From an uncultured Deferribacterales bacterium (lineage in GTDB: Bacteria; Chrysiogenota; Deferribacteres; Deferribacterales; Mucispirillaceae), in assembly GCA_947853665.1 (NCBI GenBank), contig CANTXF010000017.1, positions 62,001 to 126,000 of the forward strand: DNA of 64,000 bases, in the 5' to 3' direction. The notes under the pieces were generated by a model, which made no database searches, was not told where the DNA came from, and saw only the letters and a list, made by a program, of their open reading frames with translations. The position numbers and the translations under genes were made by a program. Numbering within the stretch: position 1 is the stretch's first letter; the number at the start of each line of letters is the position of its first letter. Below are positions 1-7,927 of the stretch, one piece after another.

Positions 1-65
1 GGTGTATGAGCTGCGAGCTCAGATGCCCCGATTTTGCCATAATAATAACAAGAAACGCTAAATGA
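1..65 (+). CDS. korD: 2-oxoglutarate:ferredoxin oxidoreductase delta subunit, C-terminal end (partial)
   Basis: Only the last 20 codons are inside the window, read in the frame that begins at base 3 and stops at TGA 63-65. They contain C-x2-C-x3-C-P followed by D-F-A-I, the end of a [4Fe-4S] ferredoxin-type cluster motif as found in the small ferredoxin-like subunit of 2-oxoacid:ferredoxin oxidoreductases. The alpha, beta and gamma subunit genes follow at once on the same strand, which supports the assignment. The start lies upstream of the window. It would carry electrons between the thiamine enzyme and ferredoxin. Confidence 0.75.
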   Translation, partial: CMSCELRCPDFAIIITRNAK

Positions 66-101
66 TTTTTAACGCCAAGCACAATCCTATCGGGAGGCAA
101 C

Positions 102-1235
102 GTGTCTAAGGATAAACGTTTTTTACAGGGCAACGACGCTGTGGCCCTGGGGGCTCTTTACGCCGGGTGCCGGTTTTTTGCCGGGTATCCCATAACCCCC
201 TCCACTGAAGTGGCGGAAAAGCTGGCCGCCATGCTTCCGAAAGCTGGGGGCCGTTTCATACAGATGGAAGACGAAATAGCCGCCATGGCCGCGGTTATCG
301 GAGCGTCCCTCGCGGGCAGGAAATCCCTCACCGCTACCAGCGGCCCGGGAATGTCACTTAAAATGGAAAATCTGGGCTTCGGCTGTATGGCCGAGGTGCC
401 CTGCGTTATACTGAACGTAATGAGGGGCGGCCCTTCCACCGGCACTCCCACAGGCCCTGGCCAATCCGATATTATGCAGGCCAAGTGGGGCCCCCACGGG
501 GATCATCCCTGCATAGCCCTTACTCCTTCCACTGTGGCCGAGCAGTTTACGGAAACGGTAAGGGCCTTTAACCTGTCGGAAAAATACAGAACGCCCGTAA
601 TAATCCTTACCGACGAAATCATAGGCCACATGAGGGAGGCGGTTGAAATACCGGCCGAGGGCGAGCTTGAGGTCATAGACAGGGTAAAGCCCGACTGCGC
701 TCCAGAGGATTATCTTCCTTACGACTCCTCCAAAGGGGACGTGCCGCCAATGGCAAATTTCGGCGAAGGCTACCGCTATCATGTCACGGGACTCAATCAC
801 GACGCCAGCGGGTTTCCCACGGCCAAGCCGTCTATTATAGATTCCGAGGAGCGCCGCCTCGTGCGCAAGGTGGAAGCCAACTACGACGATATAGTAAAGG
901 TCGAGGAATTTATGTGCGGCGACGCGGACAGGATTGTTTTCGCTTTCGGAAGCTCCGCCCGTTCCGCCAAAGACGCCGTTCTTGCTCTCAGGGAAAAAGG
1001 CGTTAAGGCCGGCCTGCTGAAGGCACTTACCATCTGGCCTTTTCCCGAGAGGCATATTAAAAAATACGCTGACGGCGGCGTTAAGGGCATACTTGTGCCG
1101 GAGCTTAATCTGGGCCAGGCTGTTTGCGAGACGGAAAGGGCCGCCGGGGGCAAATGTCCCGTGGAAGGCCTTTTCCGGGTGGATTCGGAAGCTATACTTC
1201 CTTCCCAGATATCGGGCACCCTTGAGAGGTTTTAA
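102..1235 (+). CDS. korA: 2-oxoglutarate:ferredoxin oxidoreductase subunit alpha
   Basis: The 377-residue product is the alpha subunit of a 2-oxoacid:ferredoxin oxidoreductase. The complex interconverts 2-oxoglutarate + CoA and succinyl-CoA + CO2 with ferredoxin as electron carrier. The N-terminal pyrimidine-binding domain shows the family's F-A-G-Y-P-I-T-P-S-T-E segment near residue 27 and T-S-G-P-G near residue 80. The C-terminal third is the transketolase-C-like domain. The start is GTG at 102, with GGGAGG at 92-97 as ribosome site. The beta subunit begins two bases after its stop, so the two are surely cotranscribed. The oxoglutarate rather than pyruvate specificity rests on the separate delta-alpha-beta-gamma gene arrangement and on overall similarity. 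Confidence 0.93.
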   Translation: MSKDKRFLQGNDAVALGALYAGCRFFAGYPITPSTEVAEKLAAMLPKAGGRFIQMEDEIAAMAAVIGASLAGRKSLTATSGPGMSLKMENLGFGCMAEVPCVILNVMRGGPSTGTPTGPGQSDIMQAKWGPHGDHPCIALTPSTVAEQFTETVRAFNLSEKYRTPVIILTDEIIGHMREAVEIPAEGELEVIDRVKPDCAPEDYLPYDSSKGDVPPMANFGEGYRYHVTGLNHDASGFPTAKPSIIDSEERRLVRKVEANYDDIVKVEEFMCGDADRIVFAFGSSARSAKDAVLALREKGVKAGLLKALTIWPFPERHIKKYADGGVKGILVPELNLGQAVCETERAAGGKCPVEGLFRVDSEAILPSQISGTLERF

Positions 1236-1237
1236 CT

Positions 1238-2056
1238 ATGGCTTACGATTACGCTAAATTTATACGTCCCGGCAGGCTGCCCCATATATGGTGCCCCGGG
1301 TGCGGCTACGGTATAATAATGAAATCCATGCTCAGGGCCATAGATTCTACCGGCTGGAGCAAGGACGAGATAGTGCTTGCTTCCGGCATAGGCTGCGCCA
1401 GCCGCCTGCCGGGATATGTGGATTTCAATACGATACACACTACCCACGGCAGGAGCCTTGGCTTCGCCACAGGGATAAAGCTGGCAAACCCCGCGCTGAA
1501 GGTTATAGCCATGGGCGGGGACGGGGACATGAGCGCCATCGGAGGAAACCACTTTATCCACGCCTGCCGCAGGAATATAGATATAACAGTTCTCGTTTTC
1601 AATAACTATATATACGGCATGACGGGGGGCCAGTATTCCCCCACAACGCCCATGGGTGCTAAAGCCACCACCGCCCCTTACGGTATGATAGAGCCTTCCT
1701 TCGACATCGCAAGGCTTGCCGTGGCGGCAGGAGCCACCTTTGTGGGCCGTACCACCTCTTACCACGCGGTGCCGATGGAAAAGCTCATTTTACAGGCCCT
1801 TAACCATAAAGGGCTTTCTGTGGTGGAGATAATGGCCGGATGCCCCACGGGCTACGGGCGCAGGAACGGCCAGAAAGCCGCTTCCGATATGCTTATATGG
1901 GAGAAGGAACACGCCGTTCCCTATGAAAAAGCCAAAAACATGACGGAAGCGGAAATGGCCGGGAAATTCGCCATAGGCGTTATATATAAGGACGAATCCA
2001 GGCCGGAATACGTGGAAAGCTACGACAGGGCCGTAGGCCTTTCAAAACGGGGATAG
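1238..2056 (+). CDS. korB: 2-oxoglutarate:ferredoxin oxidoreductase subunit beta
   Basis: The 272-residue beta subunit binds thiamine diphosphate. The TPP/Mg signature is visible as G-G-D-G-D-M-S-A-I-G-G-N-H near residue 93, followed by L-V-F-N-N-Y-I-Y-G-M-T-G-G-Q. The N-terminal W-C-P-G-C-G-Y-G holds two of the cysteines that bind a cluster in this family. It acts in the cytoplasm in complex with korA, korC and korD. It starts two bases after korA and is followed by korC after a four-base gap. In organisms with an oxidative or reductive TCA cycle this enzyme replaces the lipoate-dependent dehydrogenase. Confidence 0.93.
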   Translation: MAYDYAKFIRPGRLPHIWCPGCGYGIIMKSMLRAIDSTGWSKDEIVLASGIGCASRLPGYVDFNTIHTTHGRSLGFATGIKLANPALKVIAMGGDGDMSAIGGNHFIHACRRNIDITVLVFNNYIYGMTGGQYSPTTPMGAKATTAPYGMIEPSFDIARLAVAAGATFVGRTTSYHAVPMEKLILQALNHKGLSVVEIMAGCPTGYGRRNGQKAASDMLIWEKEHAVPYEKAKNMTEAEMAGKFAIGVIYKDESRPEYVESYDRAVGLSKRG

Positions 2057-2060
2057 AGAT

Positions 2061-2627
2061 ATGTCAAGATACGAAATAAGGCTTTCCGGCTCCGGAGGGC
2101 AGGGGATGATTACAGCGGGCATAATCCTTGCCAACGCGGCTTCCATATACGAAGGTAAAAACGCCGTTCAAAGCCAGTCCTACGGGCCGGAGGCCAGGGG
2201 CGGCGCCAGCAAGGCGGAGGTGATAATAAGCGACGAGGAGATCAACTTTCCGAAAGTTACTTCTCCCGATTTTCTCGTGGCCCTCACTCAGGAGGCCTAC
2301 GACAAATATTCGAAGGATATTAAGCCCGGCAGTACCGTGGTTGTGGACGGTGCTTTCGTTAAAAATACCGGCGGCGGGGATTTCAGACTGTATTCCATGC
2401 CGGTTACAGGCACGGTTCTGGAAAGGCTGGGTAAACAGCTTGGGGCCAATATAGCCACCATTGCCGCGGCTAACGCGATAGGCGGTTTCGTGTCCGAGGA
2501 GGCTCTTTTAAAATCCGTACTTTCCATGATACCGAAAGGCACGGAGGATTTTAACAGAAAGGCTTACGGCATAGGGCTTGAGCTTGCGGCCGAGGCTCTC
2601 GGGCGCGGTCCGGGAAAAGGGCTTTAA
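2061..2627 (+). CDS. korC: 2-oxoglutarate:ferredoxin oxidoreductase subunit gamma
   Basis: The 188-residue product has the gamma-subunit fold, with G-S-G-G-Q-G-M-I-T-A-G near residue 10 and the Y-G-P-E-A-R-G-G segment near residue 42. Both are typical of the CoA-facing gamma domain of 2-oxoacid:ferredoxin oxidoreductases. It is the fourth gene of the delta-alpha-beta-gamma cluster, four bases after korB. The length fits the family. Together the four subunits make the succinyl-CoA step next to succinate dehydrogenase, which is encoded about 3 kb downstream. Confidence 0.92.
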   Translation: MSRYEIRLSGSGGQGMITAGIILANAASIYEGKNAVQSQSYGPEARGGASKAEVIISDEEINFPKVTSPDFLVALTQEAYDKYSKDIKPGSTVVVDGAFVKNTGGGDFRLYSMPVTGTVLERLGKQLGANIATIAAANAIGGFVSEEALLKSVLSMIPKGTEDFNRKAYGIGLELAAEALGRGPGKGL

Positions 2628-2672
2628 AAAAGCCTGCCGGTAAAAAGCCGTAAAAATAATGGGGCGTGGTGT

Positions 2673-2966
2673 ATGGAAGAAAGCTCTCTTTACAAAAAAG
2701 CGTATTTTCAGTGCGCCAGAAGGGCCATGCTTGAGAATGAGCTTGTAATGCGCAGGTTCGCCGGCGACGTGGTAAGGACCGGCTACGGCCCTGAAAAACT
2801 GGAGCGTTTCAACAGGCTCCTTACCGAAATGTACGACAACGATATGTTCGACCTTATAATGGGTCAGAAAAGTCCGGAATTTTTTGAAGGCCGGTACGAC
2901 ATGGAAATCTGCCGGGATATAGCTTCTTATGCGGAGAAAATCAGGGCGGAGGGCGGTTCAGTCTAG
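2673..2966 (+). CDS. sdhE: SdhE-like succinate dehydrogenase flavinylation factor
   Basis: This 97-residue protein matches the small helical SdhE/Sdh5 family, which helps attach FAD covalently to SdhA. The pattern C-A-R-R-A-M-L-E-N-E-L at residues 12-22, a central L-x2-Y-D-N-D-M-F-D-L segment and a following K-S-P-E fit the family well in order and spacing. The family's R-G-x2-E signature reads R-A-M-L-E here, so the usual glycine is alanine. It follows korC by 45 bases on the same strand. A covalent-FAD SdhA is encoded about 3 kb away. Its last nine bases overlap the end of the convergent NlpC/P60 gene. The function is inferred from family and context. Confidence 0.72.
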   Translation: MEESSLYKKAYFQCARRAMLENELVMRRFAGDVVRTGYGPEKLERFNRLLTEMYDNDMFDLIMGQKSPEFFEGRYDMEICRDIASYAEKIRAEGGSV

Positions 2967-4076
2967 CTCCGTTATCTTTACCGTGCGTTTCCAGATACCG
3001 GAAAAACCGTCGGCAAAAAGGCGGTTTTTTACTACGGCGGCGATATTTTCAATAGTTCCGTCGTCCCGTGTAAGCCTGTTTACCGCGTGGTAAACTATAA
3101 AATCGTCTCCCTCTCTGCCGCCGTACATCAGCACATGGCCCTTAAAAAATATAAGGGTTCTGAAAGGCTTTGAGGCGGCCAGCGTTTCGTAAAACTCCTT
3201 TTCCGATTCGGGAGCTCCCAGCAGCTCCCTGCCCGCTTCCGCCTGTAAGGCCGTGTTTCTGGGCAGATCTCTGCCGAAGACCCTCCACAAATCGCGGACG
3301 TAGGCGGAGCAATCCCTGCGGCCGTTTTTGCCTCCCCAGTCGTAAGGCTGGCCCAGCAGGCTTTCCGCCAGCCGCTTCATCTCTTTTTCGGAAAAAGGCT
3401 CAGCGCCCGCTGCGAAAGAATCGCTTTTTTTAATAGAAACCCTTTCGCCGGAAGGCAGCAGAACGCGGAAGAAACCGCTTTCGTCCGCGCCGTTTTCCAC
3501 AGGCAGCCTGTCTCCCAGTCCGTAGACTGCGCCGCCTATTTCGGTGTAATCTTTCTTTACGGTAATAAAAGGCATGCGGACAGTTTTAAAAAAGCTTTCC
3601 GCGTCGTATATCTTTAAGGATTCAACGGGTATCCAGCCCCTCATTTCAGGGCACTGGACGAAATAATATTTTCCGTCCGCCGACACGTGCAGTACGGCTG
3701 CCGGTGTGGACGGGCTTATTTTAGTGTACTGGTTGGAATCGAACCGTTTATCGCCCTTGTGGAGATTGCTGCCGGTGGGCAGCATTTTCATATTGACGTT
3801 TTTTAAGGTATATCCGAAAAGAGGCTTTATCGTTTCCGGGATTTTTCCGGCGTTTCTGTTTTCGTCCGCCGCTTTCCTCATGGCTTCGGTAAAAGGGCCG
3901 TCGCCTGCCCGTGTAACGGACGGGTCCGCGCCGTCGAAAAGCACGTATTCCTTTACCGTGCGGCCGGATACTTCCGCCGGGTAATTTTGCATATCGGCCG
4001 AAAAATAATACGGAGGGAAAGCCGCCGCCGCGGACGCCGATAAAATAAAAAAGAGCGGGTATAAAAAGAATTTCAC
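2958..4076 (-). CDS. Secreted NlpC/P60 (C40) peptidoglycan hydrolase with SH3-type domains
   Basis: The 372-residue protein begins with a signal peptide (M-K-F-F-L-Y-P then a hydrophobic run ending in A-A-A-A-F). The middle part (about residues 95-215) looks like bacterial SH3-type repeats. The C-terminal part is an NlpC/P60 papain-like domain. Its likely catalytic Cys256 lies in R-D-C-S-A-Y-V, with His314 in F-K-G-H-V-L-M-Y-G and a third polar His330. Such enzymes cut gamma-D-glutamyl-diamino acid bonds in stem peptides. It would act in the periplasm. It runs convergent to the SdhE-like gene, with a nine-base overlap of stop regions, and follows the DUF2007 gene on the minus strand by two bases. 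Confidence 0.85.
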   Translation of the reverse strand: MKFFLYPLFFILSASAAAAFPPYYFSADMQNYPAEVSGRTVKEYVLFDGADPSVTRAGDGPFTEAMRKAADENRNAGKIPETIKPLFGYTLKNVNMKMLPTGSNLHKGDKRFDSNQYTKISPSTPAAVLHVSADGKYYFVQCPEMRGWIPVESLKIYDAESFFKTVRMPFITVKKDYTEIGGAVYGLGDRLPVENGADESGFFRVLLPSGERVSIKKSDSFAAGAEPFSEKEMKRLAESLLGQPYDWGGKNGRRDCSAYVRDLWRVFGRDLPRNTALQAEAGRELLGAPESEKEFYETLAASKPFRTLIFFKGHVLMYGGREGDDFIVYHAVNRLTRDDGTIENIAAVVKNRLFADGFSGIWKRTVKITELD

Positions 4077-4078
4077 CG

Positions 4079-4348
4079 CTATTTCTTTTTCTTTTTGCCT
4101 ATACTGAAAAAATCCAGCCCAGGCAGAGATGGGGCGAACCCGTTTTCCTTCTGGTTTAAAAGCTCGTCCGCTTTCTCGAACGTGGAATCCTGCACTTCAA
4201 GCTCAACCCCGTCCGAGCCTCCGCTTAAAGAGCCGAAGCCCCTTAATATGTCGCTTCCGTGGACGTTGGAGGCTATACCCTTGGACATGAGAAAGTTTGC
4301 CGCTTCTTCCGCCTGGCTTCGTAGCTTATATGTTCTTACAACTTTCAT
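4079..4348 (-). CDS. DUF2007-family small protein
   Basis: The 89-residue form starting M-K-V-V-R-T-Y is preferred. The DUF2007 family (small putative signal-transducing proteins, usually 70-100 residues) begins at that point, with a beta strand followed by A-x2-A-x3-L-x3-G-I. A longer frame reaches back to 4501, but the extra 51 residues look like translated non-coding DNA. No clear ribosome site is seen before 4348. The C-terminus ends in five lysines. The gene lies two bases upstream of the NlpC/P60 gene and is probably cotranscribed with it. No specific function is known for the family. Confidence 0.7.
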   Translation of the reverse strand: MKVVRTYKLRSQAEEAANFLMSKGIASNVHGSDILRGFGSLSGGSDGVELEVQDSTFEKADELLNQKENGFAPSLPGLDFFSIGKKKKK

Positions 4349-4691
4349 AGGGCAATAATATATACAATCGCCGGGAATAAAGCAATATTTTTCAGGCCTC
4401 GGAGGTTTTTTCGCCTTTTGAGGACGCGCTGAAATTAGCTGCTTAATTTTTAAGCAGCCTATGGGGAAATCCCTTATACGGGAAAAATCGGCGGATATCA
4501 TAAAAGTTATGCACAGGTTTGCAACAAATATGGTATAAAAAAATATGTTGACACGCAGAAGGGCCGGAAATTCGTTGTTATTTTGTAAGTATTTTATAAA
4601 TAAGGGGATAATATCAGACTTTTAAAAAATCCTGTTATTTCATAAGGTTACGGGCCTATATTTGTCAACAGGTTATCAACAGGAGGGCGCC

Positions 4692-5267
4692 GTGGAATTT
4701 AAACTTGCTGACAGCACAAAGAAATATCTTTTAAGAGAAGCCAGAAGGTCCGTTTCCGGATTTTTGGGAGTCGATCTCGGGGAGGAGGCGCAGCTTCCGC
4801 CGGAGGAGACGGGGGCGCTTCGCGGCGTTTTCGTGACCCTTCGTAAAAACGGCCGCCTGAGAGGCTGCGTAGGCGTTATGGAGGCGAAGGATCCTCTCCG
4901 TGAGGCCGTTTACCGCATGGCGCGCGCCGCCGCTTTTGAGGACGGCCGTTTCCCGCCCGTAACGGCGGGAGAACTGGCGGATATCGATATGGAAATAACC
5001 GTACTCTCCCCTATGGAGCCCGTAACGCCGGAAAACGTTGTCGCAGGCAGGGACGGCCTTTATATGGAATATACGGGCAGGCGCGGCGTTCTGCTTCCCC
5101 AGGTCCCTTCCGAGATGGGTTGGGGCAGGGAGGAATTTCTCGATAACCTCTGCGTAAAGGCGGGCGTTCCCGCCGGCACATGGCGCAATGATAATATTAC
5201 GCTGTTTCGTTTTGACGGAATAATTTTCAGTGAACGTGATTTTTTACTAACTGACAATCAGATGTAA
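4692..5267 (+). CDS. AMMECR1-domain protein
   Basis: The 191-residue product carries an AMMECR1 domain, including the signature G-R-L-R-G-C-V-G-V near residue 58 and a later L-L-P-Q-V-P-S-E segment. The domain is widespread from archaea to humans, and in bacteria is sometimes linked with MEMO and radical-SAM partners (AmmeMemoRadiSam). Neither partner is visible here. GTG at 4692 is chosen over the longer TTG frame at 4662 because AGGAGG at 4681-4686 sits five bases before it and the conserved domain begins just after. It stands alone between a divergent gene and the sdh promoter. The biochemical role is not known. Confidence 0.85.
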   Translation: MEFKLADSTKKYLLREARRSVSGFLGVDLGEEAQLPPEETGALRGVFVTLRKNGRLRGCVGVMEAKDPLREAVYRMARAAAFEDGRFPPVTAGELADIDMEITVLSPMEPVTPENVVAGRDGLYMEYTGRRGVLLPQVPSEMGWGREEFLDNLCVKAGVPAGTWRNDNITLFRFDGIIFSERDFLLTDNQM

Positions 5268-5300
5268 AGGCGTGTCCGAAAGCGTCCGTTTTGCTGTACG

Positions 5301-5327
5301 CGGGCGGAGCTGAAAAAATACCGCCCG
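5301..5327. other. Intergenic hairpin between the AMMECR1 gene and sdhC
   Basis: CGGGCGG at 5301-5307 pairs perfectly with CCGCCCG at 5321-5327 around a 13-base loop. No U-run follows, so it may slow polymerase or protect the upstream transcript rather than terminate it. Confidence 0.4.
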
Positions 5328-5341
5328 TGCCTTAAAATGTA

Positions 5342-5375
5342 TTGACAAACGGTTTTTTATCGCTCTTAATAGAGC
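5342..5375 (+). promoter_or_regulatory. Candidate sdh promoter with overlapping palindrome
   Basis: A consensus -35 TTGACA at 5342-5347 is followed after 18 bases by TTAATA at 5366-5371. A perfect inverted repeat, GCTCT-TAAT-AGAGC at 5362-5375, covers the -10 region, where a repressor could block RNA polymerase. The leader to sdhC is about 65 bases. This is read from the sequence only. Confidence 0.55.
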
Positions 5376-5440
5376 GGAAGGTTCTTAGATTTCCATACAT
5401 CAGTGCAATATGTTAATAATTTTCTGTAAGGGGTGTTTTT

Positions 5441-5794
5441 ATGCCGAGAAACGATCTTACATCCTATCCTAAAAAGATGGGATACCGCAAACACGCGGGC
5501 ATGGTCGCATGGTTGCTGCACCGTGTTACGGGCGTGATCATCGTACTTTATTTCGTTTTCCACATGCTGGGTTCTTCCGGGGTGTGCTCGTTCCTGCCCG
5601 GTCTGGTTCAGAACAGGTTCGTCATGGCGGTGCTGCTTGTCGCTTTCGTTTTCCACGCTTTGAACGGCGTGCGCATCATAATGATGGAATTCTGCAAGGC
5701 TGCCGAACGGGAGAATTTTAAAAAAGATTTTTATATCGTGGCGGGGCTTACCGTAGTTATTTCCGCCGCGGGCATGATACCGCTTTTCGGTTAG
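5441..5794 (+). CDS. sdhC: Succinate dehydrogenase cytochrome b subunit
   Basis: The 117-residue membrane protein is the SdhC anchor of succinate:quinone oxidoreductase. The conserved entry R-K-H-A-G-M-V-A-W-L-L-H-R-V-T-G is at residues 21-36, followed by three hydrophobic spans. The histidine in F-V-F-H-M-L-G of the first span is a candidate heme b ligand. It sits in the inner membrane, binding quinone and heme. It starts the sdhCDAB operon behind a TTGACA promoter, with AAGGGG nine bases before the ATG. Two small anchors plus SdhA and SdhB resemble the two-anchor quinone-reducing enzymes. Confidence 0.9.
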   Translation: MPRNDLTSYPKKMGYRKHAGMVAWLLHRVTGVIIVLYFVFHMLGSSGVCSFLPGLVQNRFVMAVLLVAFVFHALNGVRIIMMEFCKAAERENFKKDFYIVAGLTVVISAAGMIPLFG

Positions 5795-5803
5795 GGGTGA
5801 AAA

Positions 5804-6115
5804 ATGAAACGTTATAAATATAACGGCACCGGAAACACCGGAGCTTTTTCCTGGCTTATGCAGAGGATTTCCGCCGTAGTGCTCTTCGTGGCGATTTTCT
5901 ACCACTTTTTCGGCATGGTTACGGGCGCTTACGACGGCATGGTGCGTTTCGTTCTGGGCTGCATACTGGCTTTCGGCACATGGCACGCGGTAAACGGATT
6001 GAAAATGATTACCGACGATTACGTTTCGAGCCGCTGGCTGAGAGTAACGCTTCTCATTATTTACTGGGTCGTGGGAATAGTCGTCCTCGTTCAGGGACTC
6101 TCTATCCTGCCGTAA
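5804..6115 (+). CDS. sdhD: Succinate dehydrogenase membrane anchor subunit
   Basis: The 103-residue product has three hydrophobic helices and the SdhD-like pattern F-S-W-L-M-Q-R-I-S-A near residue 15 (quinone-site Arg/Ser region) and G-T-W-H-A-V-N-G-L in the second span. That histidine is a candidate heme ligand. It lies nine bases after sdhC and 21 bases before sdhA. Sequence conservation in this subunit is low, so the assignment leans on position in the operon and on topology. Confidence 0.88.
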   Translation: MKRYKYNGTGNTGAFSWLMQRISAVVLFVAIFYHFFGMVTGAYDGMVRFVLGCILAFGTWHAVNGLKMITDDYVSSRWLRVTLLIIYWVVGIVVLVQGLSILP

Positions 6116-6136
6116 AGCCATAAAGGGGTTAAGAAA

Positions 6137-7909
6137 ATGTCAATGAAAATAGAATATCACGAATACGACGTTCTTGTTGTCGGAGCAGGCGGCGCCGGCC
6201 TTAACGCGGCTCAGGTGGCGTCTCAGTATGTAAAAACGGCAGTTATTTCCGAAGTTTATCCCACAAGGAGCCATACGATTTCCGCCCAGGGCGGGATTTC
6301 CGCTTCTCTGGGTAACCTTGAGCCTGATAACTGGCACTGGCATATGTTCGATACCGTTAAGGGCAGCGACTATCTCTGCGACCAGGACGCGGCCGAATTT
6401 CTCTGCCGCAAAGCGCCTGAGATGATCATAGAGCTTGAGCATATAGGGCTTCCCTTCAACAGGACTCCGGAAGGCAAGATCGCCCAGCGTCCTTTCGGCG
6501 GGCACACGGCCGAATACGGCAAGCGCCCGGTAAAAAGGGCCTGCTACGTTGCCGACAGGACCGGGCACGCCATGCTTCAGACCCTTTTTGAAAAGGCGGT
6601 TGCTCAGGGGACTCAGTTTTACAGCGAATTTTACGCTCTTGAGCTGATACGCAACGATAACAGGGTATGCGGCGTGCTCTGTATGAATATTCAGGACGGC
6701 ACCCTGCACCTTTTCCACGCCAAGGCGATAATCTTTGCCACCGGCGGAAACTGCCGCATATACGAAACCAATTCCAACGCCCATATAAACACAGGAGACG
6801 GCCTTGCGCTGGCTCTCAGAGCGGGTTTTTCATGGGCCGATCCGGAATTTTTCCAGTTCCACCCGACTGGTATCTACGGCCACGGCAACCTGATAACGGA
6901 AGGCGTCCGCGGAGAAGGCGGCATACTTCTTAACGGCAAGGGAGAGCGTTTTATGGAAAGATACGCTCCCACGATAAAAGACCTTGCTCCCAGGGACATA
7001 ATATCCAGGGCCATGGTTAAGGAAGTGCTGGCCGGAAACGGCGTTGGCCCAGATAAGGACCACGTGCTTCTTAAAATCGACCATATAGGCAAAGAGGCCA
7101 TTATGGAAAAACTCCCCGGCATCCACGAGCTGGCCCTTGTTTTTGCCGGTGTGGACTGCACCAGGGAACCTATACCCGTTATGCCCACCGCCCACTATCA
7201 GAACGGCGGCATACCCACCAACTACCTTGCGGAAGTGATAAAGGGCTACGGGGAAGACGGGGAGGAAGTATACCCAGGATTCTACGCGGCGGGGGAATGC
7301 GCGGCCAACTCCGTTCACGGCGCGAACCGCCTCGGCACAAATTCACTGCTTGATCTCGTTGTTTTTGGCCGGACGGCCGGGGAAAGGGCGGCCAAATTCG
7401 CTAAGGAAAACGAGATAGCCGACCTGCCTGAAAACGCCGGAGAAAAAGGCGTGAAAATACTCGAAAAATTTGCCAATTCCAACGGTAAATACACTTTCGG
7501 CCCCCTTTATAAAGAGCTTACCACCCTTATGCAGAACAAGGCCGGCGTTTTCCGCACGGAAGAGCTTATGACGGAGGCGGTAAAAGAGCTGGACGATATC
7601 GAGGACAAGCTCTCCGATTTTAAAGTCGTGGATAAATCTACTGTTTACAATCTCGACCTTATCGAAGCTCTGGAGCTTAATAACATGGTAACCGTATCCA
7701 AGGTGGCGGCTAAGGCTGCCCTCCTCAGAAAGGAATCCAGAGGCGGCCATTCCAGGGAGGATTATCCTGAGCGGGACGATGTGAACTATCTCAAGCATAC
7801 GAATGCCGTTCTCTCCGGGGACGGAAAATCCATTGAGATAACTTACAGGCCCGTAAGGCTCAAGCCGCTGACGGTGGAAACGTTCCCGCCCAAGCCAAGG
7901 GTTTATTAA
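6137..7909 (+). CDS. sdhA: Succinate dehydrogenase flavoprotein subunit
   Basis: The 590-residue catalytic flavoprotein oxidises succinate to fumarate. The N-terminal dinucleotide fold shows V-V-G-A-G-G-A-G-L-N. The histidine in R-S-H-T-I-S-A-Q-G-G (about residue 47) is the covalent FAD attachment site of the family. The capping and active-site segments include Q-F-H-P-T-G, T-E-G-V-R-G-E-G-G and H-G-A-N-R-L-G-T-N-S-L-L-D. The C-terminal R-G-G-H-S-R-E-D-Y-P is also typical. The length equals the usual Sdh type. It acts at the inner face of the membrane with SdhB. The SdhE-like gene upstream probably supports flavinylation. Confidence 0.97.
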   Translation: MSMKIEYHEYDVLVVGAGGAGLNAAQVASQYVKTAVISEVYPTRSHTISAQGGISASLGNLEPDNWHWHMFDTVKGSDYLCDQDAAEFLCRKAPEMIIELEHIGLPFNRTPEGKIAQRPFGGHTAEYGKRPVKRACYVADRTGHAMLQTLFEKAVAQGTQFYSEFYALELIRNDNRVCGVLCMNIQDGTLHLFHAKAIIFATGGNCRIYETNSNAHINTGDGLALALRAGFSWADPEFFQFHPTGIYGHGNLITEGVRGEGGILLNGKGERFMERYAPTIKDLAPRDIISRAMVKEVLAGNGVGPDKDHVLLKIDHIGKEAIMEKLPGIHELALVFAGVDCTREPIPVMPTAHYQNGGIPTNYLAEVIKGYGEDGEEVYPGFYAAGECAANSVHGANRLGTNSLLDLVVFGRTAGERAAKFAKENEIADLPENAGEKGVKILEKFANSNGKYTFGPLYKELTTLMQNKAGVFRTEELMTEAVKELDDIEDKLSDFKVVDKSTVYNLDLIEALELNNMVTVSKVAAKAALLRKESRGGHSREDYPERDDVNYLKHTNAVLSGDGKSIEITYRPVRLKPLTVETFPPKPRVY

Positions 7910-7927
7910 GATTAAAGGAAGGCTGAT

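Noticed and set aside
4507-4683. Two near-consensus DnaA boxes (TTATGCACA, TTATCAACA) and a TCAACAGG direct repeat before the AMMECR1 gene, as a possible replication origin
   Set aside because: Only two boxes, and no dnaA, dnaN or other origin-linked gene is near; the second overlaps the ribosome site of the gene.
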